From contig JAFOSK010000067.1 of assembly GCA_017392945.1 (NCBI GenBank), positions 1-49,675 on the forward strand: a stretch of 49,675 nucleotides of DNA, in the 5' to 3' direction. A program made the position numbers and the translations under genes. The notes below the pieces were generated by a model. It was given only the letters and a program-made list of their open reading frames with translations, searched no databases and was not told the origin of the DNA. Source of the stretch: Treponema sp. (GTDB taxonomy: Bacteria; Spirochaetota; Spirochaetia; Treponematales; Treponemataceae). This document shows, one piece after another, positions 35,647-42,886 of the stretch. Positions within the stretch are counted from its first letter, which is position 1, and each line of letters opens with the position of its first letter.

Positions 35647-37473
35647 ATGACCGCTAACGAATTACGCTCAAAATATATTGAGTTCTTTAAGAGTAAAAAT
35701 CATGCTGAAATTTCCGGACAGTCTTTGATTCCGGAAAACGATCCTTCTGTTTTGTTTACGACAGCTGGGATGCATCCTCTTGTTCCATATCTTCTAGGGG
35801 AAAAACATCCAGCCGGTACACGCCTTACAGACTATCAGAAATGTATCCGTACAGGAGATATTGATGAAGTTGGAGACCCAAGCCACTTAACATGTTTTGA
35901 AATGCTTGGAAACTGGTCCCTCGGTGATTATTTCAAGAAAGAATCAATTTCTTTTTCTTATGAATTCCTTACAAGCCCAAAATGGCTCGGACTTGATCCG
36001 CGCAAGATTTCTGTAACAGTTTTTGCCGGGGACGAAAATGCTCCCCGTGATGAAGAAGCTGCCGGTTATTGGAAAGAAAACGGAATGCCGGAAGACAAAA
36101 TTGCATATCTTCCTGCAAGCGATAACTGGTGGGCAGCAGGTCCTACTGGTCCATGTGGTCCGGATACAGAAATCTTCTATTGGGTAGGCGAAGGACTCCC
36201 TCCGGCCGGATCTAATAAAGGTACGGACAGTGCGAATTGGATGGAAATCTGGAACAACGTATTCATGCAGTATAACCGCGTGGATGAAAAAACACTTGTC
36301 CCGCTTCCAAAAAAGAATGTAGATACAGGAATGGGTCTTGAAAGAACAAACTGTATTCTTCAGGGAAAAACAAGTGTTTACCTTACAGAAGTTTTCCAGC
36401 CAATCATTGAAAAGGTGGAAAATCTTTCAAGCTATAAATATGGATCTGATTCAGAAAAAGATAAATCTGTACGCATTATAGCGGATCATAGCCGTGCGGC
36501 AGTATTTATCATCGGTGATCAAAAAGGAATTTCTCCTTCTAATGTTGGTGCTGGCTACGTATTGCGCCGTCTTATCCGTCGTGCTGTTCGTCATGGAATG
36601 AAACTGGGGATCGAAAAGTCATTCCTGGCAGACATTGCATCTGCTGTAATCGATAACTTCAAATGTGCTTACCCGGAACTTGAGGCTAATTCTGCAAAAA
36701 TCAAGTCTGAACTTACAGCAGAGGAAGAAAAGTTCCGTCTTACACTTAAGAAAGGAGAAGCTGAATTCCAGAAGCTTCTTCCAAATCTTATGAAGAACCC
36801 TAAAAAGATTATCAGCGGAAAAGTTGCATATAATCTTTATGAAACTTATGGATACCCTCTTGAACTTACACAGGAGCTTGGTGCAGAAAACGGTTTTACT
36901 GTAGACATCGATGGCTTTAAGGAAGCAGAAAGAAAGCACCAGGAAGCTTCTAAATCTGCTGACGCCGGACAAGCGAAGGGTGGTCTTGCAGAACAGAGCG
37001 ATGTTGCAACAAAATATCATACTGCAACACACCTTCTTCAGCAGGCTCTTGTAAATGTTCTTGGTGATCAGGTAGCTCAGAAGGGTTCAAACATCAATAA
37101 TGAACGAATGCGATTCGATTTTACGTTTGAACGCCCTATGACAAAGGAAGAAATTCAGAAGGTAGAAGAAATTGTAAACCAGAAGATTAAGGAAGATCTT
37201 CCTGTAACGATGGAGATAAAGACTCTTGAAGAAGCTAAGGCAGAAGGTGCCCGAGCTCTGTTTGCCAACAAATATGGTGAGCAGGTTAAAGTCTATACGA
37301 TCGGTAAGGATGCAAGGAACGACTGGTTCAGCAAGGAAGTTTGCGGAGGCCCTCACGTTCAGCATACTGCACAGATTGGTGACTTTAAGATCCAAAAGGA
37401 GCAGTCAAGTTCTGCCGGTGTAAGACGAATCAGGGCTGTGATTTCGGGCGGACTTCCGCTTGATCCTCAGTAG
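35647..37473 (+). CDS. alaS: Alanyl-tRNA synthetase, short form without the C-Ala domain
   Basis: 608 aa. It charges tRNA-Ala. The class II catalytic core (about 1-240, FTTAGMHPLVPYL) and the tRNA-recognition region are intact. The editing domain has HTATH (458-462) and CGGPHV (C566-H570); most bacteria have CGGTH there, so a Pro replaces the Thr. Most bacterial AlaRS are about 870 aa with a C-terminal C-Ala domain; here the protein ends just after the editing domain. As I recall, spirochaete AlaRS are generally this short, so this is a lineage trait rather than a truncation. The chaperone gene follows after 156 bp. Confidence 0.95.
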   Translation: MTANELRSKYIEFFKSKNHAEISGQSLIPENDPSVLFTTAGMHPLVPYLLGEKHPAGTRLTDYQKCIRTGDIDEVGDPSHLTCFEMLGNWSLGDYFKKESISFSYEFLTSPKWLGLDPRKISVTVFAGDENAPRDEEAAGYWKENGMPEDKIAYLPASDNWWAAGPTGPCGPDTEIFYWVGEGLPPAGSNKGTDSANWMEIWNNVFMQYNRVDEKTLVPLPKKNVDTGMGLERTNCILQGKTSVYLTEVFQPIIEKVENLSSYKYGSDSEKDKSVRIIADHSRAAVFIIGDQKGISPSNVGAGYVLRRLIRRAVRHGMKLGIEKSFLADIASAVIDNFKCAYPELEANSAKIKSELTAEEEKFRLTLKKGEAEFQKLLPNLMKNPKKIISGKVAYNLYETYGYPLELTQELGAENGFTVDIDGFKEAERKHQEASKSADAGQAKGGLAEQSDVATKYHTATHLLQQALVNVLGDQVAQKGSNINNERMRFDFTFERPMTKEEIQKVEEIVNQKIKEDLPVTMEIKTLEEAKAEGARALFANKYGEQVKVYTIGKDARNDWFSKEVCGGPHVQHTAQIGDFKIQKEQSSSAGVRRIRAVISGGLPLDPQ

Positions 37474-37629
37474 AAGAGAGTCTGTTGCAGGTCAGGTTCT
37501 GAATCTGCGGATTTTGGACCTGACTGCTGTTCATCTTGTAACTATTTATAAAATGAATGGTTTAATTAGTAATCCGGGTTGTTTTTACCGGGGTTTGCGA
37601 TTAAAATATAAAGGTAAAAGGAAAAAAAA

Positions 37630-38709
37630 ATGAAACGTTTCGTCATAGCTTTGTTTACTTTATTAATGTCAGCAGCAGTATTTGCTCAGTCAGATCTGCA
37701 GGTTCTGGCAGTTGTAAAACTTAATAAGAATGAACCTATAACTGTAAAGCAGATTAAAACTCGTGTTGAAATGTACGAAAAACAGCGTAGTGCTGTTCTT
37801 TCTGTAGATGATCGCAAAAAGGTTCTTGATGCCCTGATTCAGGAAAAGCTTGTTCTTCAGGCAGCTCAGAAAGCTGGTCTTACTTTGACTGACAGTGCTG
37901 TTGAAAAGATGTTCGTTCAGCAGCTTTCTGCTCAGCTTGTTGGCCGTACTGTAACACAGAGCGAACTTGAACAGTTTGTTAAGCAACAGACTAATCTTTC
38001 TCTTGATGAATTTATGAAGCAGCAGATTGGTATGTCGGTTGCAGAATACAAGACATATCTTAAGAATCAGACAATCGTTCAGCAGTATATTTTCTCTCAG
38101 AGGGAAAATGAATTGAAGGCTGTTGCTCCTACAGATGACGAGATAAGAAGTTTCTATGAACTTAATAAATCTTCTTTTGTATGGACTGATATGATGAAGC
38201 TTTTCCTTGTCGTTGTTCCAAAAGGAGAAGATGCTGAAGCTGCGCGTGCAAAAGCAAATGATCTTTACACAAAGCTCAAGGACAAGAAAATGTCTGTAAA
38301 TCAGCTTACTGTAGAGTCAAAGAAGGAAAATTCTGGTTTCCAATCTGGTGAAATCATTATTAATAAGAATACTATGAGTGCCCAGCAGCTCGGAATTTCT
38401 TATACAGATCTTATCAGTCTGTTTGGAAATGAAAAAGATTACCTTGCTTCGGTTTCGGAATTTGATACTCACTTCCAGTTTTACATGGTTGTAAAAAAAT
38501 ATGATGCAAAGATGCTTGGTTTGAGCGATGTAGTTCAGCCGGATTCAACAACAACTGTTTACGATTATATCCGCAGTACATTGGGCGAACAGAAAGTAAT
38601 GCAGTATTACACTGTTGCTGCGCAGGAAATTGCTGTTGGTCTTGATACAGCTGACAATGTAGAACGCAAAAAGACAGGCGATGCTTTGACAAAGCTTCTT
38701 TCCTGGTAA
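37630..38709 (+). CDS. SurA/PpiC-like periplasmic chaperone (Tpn39b-like)
   Basis: 359 aa. The signal peptide ends at VFA-QS (about residue 19). The N-terminal helical region (KVLDALIQEKLVLQAAQKAGL, about 60-85) is typical of SurA N-domains. The middle (DDEIRSFYELNKSSFVWTDMMK, about 175-270) resembles a parvulin domain, though its active-site residues are not obvious. It probably escorts outer-membrane proteins. Position between alaS and nusB matches T. pallidum Tpn39b as I remember it. The start follows an AAGG-rich leader. nusB begins 11 bp after the stop, so they share a transcript. Confidence 0.75.
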   Translation: MKRFVIALFTLLMSAAVFAQSDLQVLAVVKLNKNEPITVKQIKTRVEMYEKQRSAVLSVDDRKKVLDALIQEKLVLQAAQKAGLTLTDSAVEKMFVQQLSAQLVGRTVTQSELEQFVKQQTNLSLDEFMKQQIGMSVAEYKTYLKNQTIVQQYIFSQRENELKAVAPTDDEIRSFYELNKSSFVWTDMMKLFLVVVPKGEDAEAARAKANDLYTKLKDKKMSVNQLTVESKKENSGFQSGEIIINKNTMSAQQLGISYTDLISLFGNEKDYLASVSEFDTHFQFYMVVKKYDAKMLGLSDVVQPDSTTTVYDYIRSTLGEQKVMQYYTVAAQEIAVGLDTADNVERKKTGDALTKLLSW

Positions 38710-38720
38710 AGGGGACTTGA

Positions 38721-39224
38721 ATGTCTAGACGAATTGGACGAATCCTTGCATTTCAGGCTTTGTATTCCTGGGATGTAGGTGGTGTTGATATAAATGATCT
38801 GCTTACTTTTTCTTGGCTTCAGCATGATGACTCTGATGCGGCTGCTGGTGAAACTCAGGAAGAGGAGGCAAAGTTCTGTCTTATAGACAAGCAGATGAGT
38901 CTTTTTGATAATCTGAATGTAGAAAAAAAAGAGGAACTATATACTTTTGCCCGTCTTCTTGTACGCGGAACGGTAGAAAATATCAGCCAGATTGATGAAA
39001 TCATAAAAAGGCATCTTTCTGCAAAATGGTCGCTTGAGCGAGTAAATAAAGTTGCCCTTGCGGTTATAAGGATGAGCGTTTATGCACTCCTATATCAGAA
39101 AGATGTTCCGGCTGTAATTGTAATCGATGAAGCCGTTGAAATCGTAAAGGAATATGGAGTCGACGATTCTCATAAATTTACGAATGCTATCCTTGATAAC
39201 ATTAATAAGGATCTTTCAAAATAA
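38721..39224 (+). CDS. nusB: Transcription antitermination factor NusB
   Basis: 167 aa. This all-helical RNA-binding protein, with NusE/S10, antiterminates rRNA operons. The N-terminal SRRIGRILAFQALYSWD and the C-terminal VPAVIVIDEAVEIVKEYG and HKFTNAILDNI are the conserved blocks. An acidic insertion in the middle (about 30-75) makes it longer than the E. coli protein (139 aa). It starts 11 bp after the chaperone gene with AAGGGG upstream. A short CGGC-AAAA-GCCG hairpin with five T follows the stop. Confidence 0.93.
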   Translation: MSRRIGRILAFQALYSWDVGGVDINDLLTFSWLQHDDSDAAAGETQEEEAKFCLIDKQMSLFDNLNVEKKEELYTFARLLVRGTVENISQIDEIIKRHLSAKWSLERVNKVALAVIRMSVYALLYQKDVPAVIVIDEAVEIVKEYGVDDSHKFTNAILDNINKDLSK

Positions 39225-39307
39225 ATTCGGCAAAAGCCGTTTTTATGCGATCACCCTGCTGTTCTGCGGCGGGGTTCGTTCGTTTATATGCTTATGGGGA
39301 GCTTAAT

Positions 39308-41173
39308 ATGATGAATAGGCGCATGGAACGGAGGATTTTGCTTTCCGTTCTTTTGATTCTCTGCTTTTTTTCTTTTTCTTGTTCGAAATCTGCTTCCCTC
39401 GTATCTTTTACTTCTTCACTTGATCAGATTGATGCTCTCATAAATCAGAATCAGTATGCTGATGCTGAAAAAGAACTTGGCAAATTGGAAAAAAATGCCT
39501 ATGGCTCCTGGGCTGAAATAGGAATCTTCAGAAGGTATTGTAAGATCGGCTGTAATCAAAAAGCTGAAAAGATTCTCTTAAAGGGACTTCAAAAAAATCC
39601 TGAAAATCTAGAACTTAATGCTGTCTATACACATTTTTTGATGCGCAATAAAAACTTGGAAGGTGCACTGAAAGTTGGAAAATGCCTTCAGGGAACGAAA
39701 TACGGTTCAATTTATTCTGAGGCTGTATTTAAAGATACGCTTAACAAAGCTGACGCAAGCGAACTTACAAAGATTTTTCATTCAGATGATTATTTTCCTG
39801 TTTATTATGATGCGTATAAGGGAACCTCTGATAATGCATGGTTAAGAAATTGCGCATTGCTTCATCTTTATAAGGGTGAATACTCTTCTGCGTGTTCTGT
39901 GCATCCGGATCATGTTTTTGGTGTTGATGATGCCTATTTTTGGGCACTTGTAATGTATGATGGAAGCTGTTTTGCTGATTCGATACAGTATTCAGAAACT
40001 GCGCTAAAAATTATGGATTCTAGTACTGCCGGAAGGATAAAAAAAACAGAAAAAAAATCTCTAGTGGCTCTGACTGCGGATTCCTATATATCGCTCAGTG
40101 ATGCGGAGAATGCAGAGTCCGTTCGTGCAAAATATCTTGATTCAATCAGGGATCATAGAGCTGGCTGGATTCTTCCTGAAGGCTATGAAAATGATGGGGA
40201 ACTGCCGGTTATTTTTATAAACAGTGCAAAATGGGCTCGCGATAACCTTGAGGAGTCCAGATGTGTTGAACTGCTTTCTATGAGCGTTGAATCATGGCCT
40301 GACTATGTTCCGGCTCTTACAGCTTATGCGGATTTTGCTCTTTCTTCAAATAAGTTAATGCCAGAAGATAATGCTGTCCGTGAACTCCGGGATGCCGGTT
40401 TAGCCACGCTTGAAATGGAACGGTATGACAGCCGCGCGCGCATACCGATAAGTGATGCAATTTATAAAATAGACGAAAGCCTTAAACGCAAAAAAAATCC
40501 TTTACTTAATATAGTTCGTCTTGATATTCGTTATAAGATTGAAACTAAACTTAGTGATAAGGAAAAAACTGCGGATATTTGGCGTATTCTTGAAGAAAAT
40601 ATGGTAAGGCCATCTGTTTTTGATGAGCTTTTGCTTGCTTATGCGGAAAATTATTTTTTGTATTCTAAAGATTATGAAAATGCATGGACGCTTTTCTACA
40701 AATATATTTCAAAAAAATATAATATTTCCGTGGATTCCTCATTCTGGGAAAATATGATACGCAATATTCATTCTTTTACATTAAAAGAAAATGAACTTGC
40801 AGCATATTTTGCCTCGCTGGCTCTACGCTCAGCGGATGCTGTATGTCTTTATGAAAATGCTGTCTATGAGAATGGTCTGGCAGGTAAAGATGGTAACGTT
40901 TCAGCTCTTGCAAGTGATGGATCATGCATGAATCTTGCGATGATTTATAATTCTTTGGGAAATAAGACTGCGGCACTTGATCTATACAGTAAGACAACGG
41001 GCCGCTGTTCCGATATGTATTTAAAATCTATGGCTATGTATAGAATGGCGGTGATTTATTATGCGGATAACGATTTTCGTAATGCACGCAGGTGTGCTGA
41101 ATATGCTGTTTCTCTGAATAGACGCAATGCAGAAGCAATTTATCTTCTTGCAACATTAAAGAATCTTAAATAA
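39308..41173 (+). CDS. TPR-containing lipoprotein
   Basis: 621 aa from the ATG at 39308, fixed by GGGGAG 6 nt upstream and by the lipoprotein signal it gives (FFSFSC, about Cys22). The mature protein is built of TPR-like helical repeats, clearest at DALINQNQYADAEKELGKL, AEKILLKGLQKNPENLE, and near the C-terminus MAVIYYADNDFRNARRCAEYA. It is a surface- or periplasm-facing scaffold of unknown partner. Position after nusB and before groES fits the T. pallidum order as I recall it. A terminator follows shared with groES. Confidence 0.8.
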   Translation: MMNRRMERRILLSVLLILCFFSFSCSKSASLVSFTSSLDQIDALINQNQYADAEKELGKLEKNAYGSWAEIGIFRRYCKIGCNQKAEKILLKGLQKNPENLELNAVYTHFLMRNKNLEGALKVGKCLQGTKYGSIYSEAVFKDTLNKADASELTKIFHSDDYFPVYYDAYKGTSDNAWLRNCALLHLYKGEYSSACSVHPDHVFGVDDAYFWALVMYDGSCFADSIQYSETALKIMDSSTAGRIKKTEKKSLVALTADSYISLSDAENAESVRAKYLDSIRDHRAGWILPEGYENDGELPVIFINSAKWARDNLEESRCVELLSMSVESWPDYVPALTAYADFALSSNKLMPEDNAVRELRDAGLATLEMERYDSRARIPISDAIYKIDESLKRKKNPLLNIVRLDIRYKIETKLSDKEKTADIWRILEENMVRPSVFDELLLAYAENYFLYSKDYENAWTLFYKYISKKYNISVDSSFWENMIRNIHSFTLKENELAAYFASLALRSADAVCLYENAVYENGLAGKDGNVSALASDGSCMNLAMIYNSLGNKTAALDLYSKTTGRCSDMYLKSMAMYRMAVIYYADNDFRNARRCAEYAVSLNRRNAEAIYLLATLKNLK

Positions 41174-41214
41174 TCTGTCTTCTAACAATTACATTTTTCG
41201 AAATTTCACGAAAA

Positions 41215-41252
41215 AATCCTTCGAAGGCATTCTCTGCTGAGTTCGAAGGATT
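41215..41252. terminator. Bidirectional terminator between convergent genes
   Basis: An 11-bp perfect stem (AATCCTTCGAA with TTCGAAGGATT). On the minus strand it is followed by six T and ends the groES transcript; on the plus strand a T-rich run follows. A second small hairpin (CCCCG/CGGGG, about 41304-41320) lies closer to groES. Confidence 0.85.
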
Positions 41253-41340
41253 CTGTTTTATTTTAATAGCGCAGAAATATTAATACATATTTGCGCATGT
41301 ATTACCCCGTTTTTTGCGGGGAAGTGTTTTGAAGGAGTCG

Positions 41341-41616
41341 TTATTTTTCGATTACAGCGATGATGTCGCTCATGCGGAGAATAAGATGTTCTTCACCGTC
41401 AATCTTAACCTGTGTTCCGGCATATTTGTCATACATAATATTGTCACCGATTTTTACAGTGATCTTTTCATCTTCTGTTCCAGGGCCCACAGCAACAACT
41501 GTTGCAGTCTGTGTTTTTTCCTGTGCTGCTTCTGGAATAATGATTCCGCTTGCTGTTTTTGTTTCAGCTTTGTCGTTTTTTACAAGAACTCTGTCTGCCA
41601 ATGGTTTTAATGTCAT
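41341..41616 (-). CDS. groES: Co-chaperonin GroES
   Basis: 91 aa from the ATG at 41616 (MTLKPLADRVLV). A longer reading frame upstream is non-coding leader; GAGGT precedes the chosen start by 8 nt. The mobile loop (KTASGIIIPEAAQEKTQTATVVAVGPG) and the C-terminal strand are typical. It caps the GroEL ring. Its gene is far from groEL and convergent with the TPR lipoprotein. The leader carries a perfect inverted repeat placed where a CIRCE operator would be. Confidence 0.97.
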   Translation of the reverse strand: MTLKPLADRVLVKNDKAETKTASGIIIPEAAQEKTQTATVVAVGPGTEDEKITVKIGDNIMYDKYAGTQVKIDGEEHLILRMSDIIAVIEK

Positions 41617-41648
41617 CTTATATACCTCGATTCTTTTATTATGGGAAC

Positions 41649-41671
41649 CTTTAGAAATTCTATTTCTAAAG
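41649..41671 (-). promoter_or_regulatory. Perfect inverted repeat in the groES leader
   Basis: CTTTAGAAA, 5-bp spacer, TTTCTAAAG: 9-bp arms with no mismatch, between the predicted transcription start and the Shine-Dalgarno. It resembles CIRCE in position but not in sequence. It could be a repressor site or an mRNA hairpin. Confidence 0.5.
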
Positions 41672-41698
41672 ATGATCACAAGATTTATTCTGCTATAA

Positions 41699-41727
41699 AT
41701 TTAATAATAAATGTGTCCGTGCGTCAA
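41699..41727 (-). promoter_or_regulatory. Candidate promoter of groES
   Basis: TTGACG, 17-bp spacer, TTAAAT on the minus strand, giving a leader of about 75 nt that holds the inverted repeat and the Shine-Dalgarno. Confidence 0.4.
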
Positions 41728-41794
41728 CAAAAAAATGATTTTTAAGTTTTTTTCTGGCAGAAATTCTGGTAGAAGTTACCCATGATTTTCAATG

Positions 41795-41817
41795 TTTTGA
41801 GTAAAAATGACTCAAAA
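41795..41817. promoter_or_regulatory. Perfect inverted repeat upstream of the sigma-54 promoter
   Basis: TTTTGAGT, 7-bp spacer, ACTCAAAA. It lies about 165 bp before the -24 element, the distance range of enhancer-binding protein sites. It is also about 70 bp upstream of the groES -35, so either gene could be the target. Confidence 0.4.
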
Positions 41818-41969
41818 TTTTATTTTGGTAATCTAGGTGTGTAAAAAATACCCATTAAAAAAAATGTCTTAATTACAATAAACTTGAAATTACGCCAGGT
41901 AAACCGCGATTTTTTTGAAAATTATGGATTTAGACAGAAAAGAAGTTAAAATAATCTGTTCTTTTAAAG

Positions 41970-41986
41970 TTGGCATGAAACTTGCA
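41970..41986 (+). promoter_or_regulatory. Sigma-54 (RpoN) promoter of the sigma-factor gene
   Basis: TTGGCATGAAACTTGCA: GG and GC separated by exactly 10 nt, matching TGGCACG-N4-TTGCA with one change (C to T). The predicted start at about 41997 leaves a 23-nt leader with AGGAGG before the ATG at 42020. This is the best sigma-54 match I noticed in the window. Confidence 0.78.
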
Positions 41987-42019
41987 CAATAAACTGTAAC
42001 GAACCTACAGGAGGCAAAT

Positions 42020-42868
42020 ATGTCAAATTCAGATTCAGTTCTTTCTATGTATTTGAAAGAAATTAATAGGATTCCGCTCCTTTCTTATGAAGAAGAAAGT
42101 GAACTTGCTGTAAAGGCAGCTCAAGGTGATAAAACTGCAAAGAACAAGATCGTAAATGCCAATCTTAGGTTTGTAATTTCAATTGCAAAAAAATATCAGA
42201 AAAAAGGTCTTGAACTTGAAGATCTTATAAGTGAAGGTAATATCGGTCTTCTGACTGCTATTGAAAAATTTGATGTTTCAAAAGGATATCATTTTATTTC
42301 GTATGCCGTATGGTGGATCCGCCAATCGATTCTCAAGGCTATCTGTGAAAAGAGCCGTGCAATTCGTCTGCCGCTGAACAGGGCTAATGAGCTTGTAAAA
42401 ATCGAGCATGCGCAGAAGGAGATTGCATCTGCAGGTGTGAGCATGTCAGAAAAAGAAGAACTTGAAGAAATTGCTTCAATGCTTAATATGGATGTATCTC
42501 ATGTACGCGAGATGATAAGCATTGCAAAGGATATGACTTCTTTGGATGCAGAAGTTTCTGGAAAGAACGATTCTTCTACTACATTAGGAGAAATGATTGA
42601 AGATACTGTTTCTGAACGCCCAGAAGACAAGGTTATAACAGAATCTATGATAAATGAAATCAAGGCTGTGCTTGGTACTCTTAAGCCTGCAGAAGCAAAA
42701 GTTCTTGCATTACGTTATGGAATCGACGGACAGAAACCTATGTCTTTGCAGGAAGTTGGTGATGTGTTCGATCTTACAAAGGAACGCATCCGTCAAATTG
42801 AAAAGCTTGCAATTCGCCGTATGCAGCATCCTACTCGCATGAGAAGACTTGAAGGTTTTGTTGCATAA
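42020..42868 (+). CDS. RpoD/RpoS-like sigma-70 family factor
   Basis: 282 aa. Regions 1.2, 2, 3 and 4 are complete and region 1.1 is absent, as in group 2 (RpoS-like) factors. Region 2 reads DLISEGNIGLLTAIEKFD and FISYAVWWIRQSI; region 4 has SLQEVGDVFDLTKERIRQIE. It redirects RNA polymerase to a set of promoters similar to housekeeping ones. The Shine-Dalgarno is AGGAGG. The gene lies behind a sigma-54 promoter and diverges from groES, so it is probably switched on by RpoN and an enhancer-binding protein. From memory T. pallidum keeps the same sigma-groES neighbourhood. The exact symbol (rpoS, sigA) is uncertain. Confidence 0.92.
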   Translation: MSNSDSVLSMYLKEINRIPLLSYEEESELAVKAAQGDKTAKNKIVNANLRFVISIAKKYQKKGLELEDLISEGNIGLLTAIEKFDVSKGYHFISYAVWWIRQSILKAICEKSRAIRLPLNRANELVKIEHAQKEIASAGVSMSEKEELEEIASMLNMDVSHVREMISIAKDMTSLDAEVSGKNDSSTTLGEMIEDTVSERPEDKVITESMINEIKAVLGTLKPAEAKVLALRYGIDGQKPMSLQEVGDVFDLTKERIRQIEKLAIRRMQHPTRMRRLEGFVA

Positions 42869-42886
42869 TGGTATTCAGAACCATTC

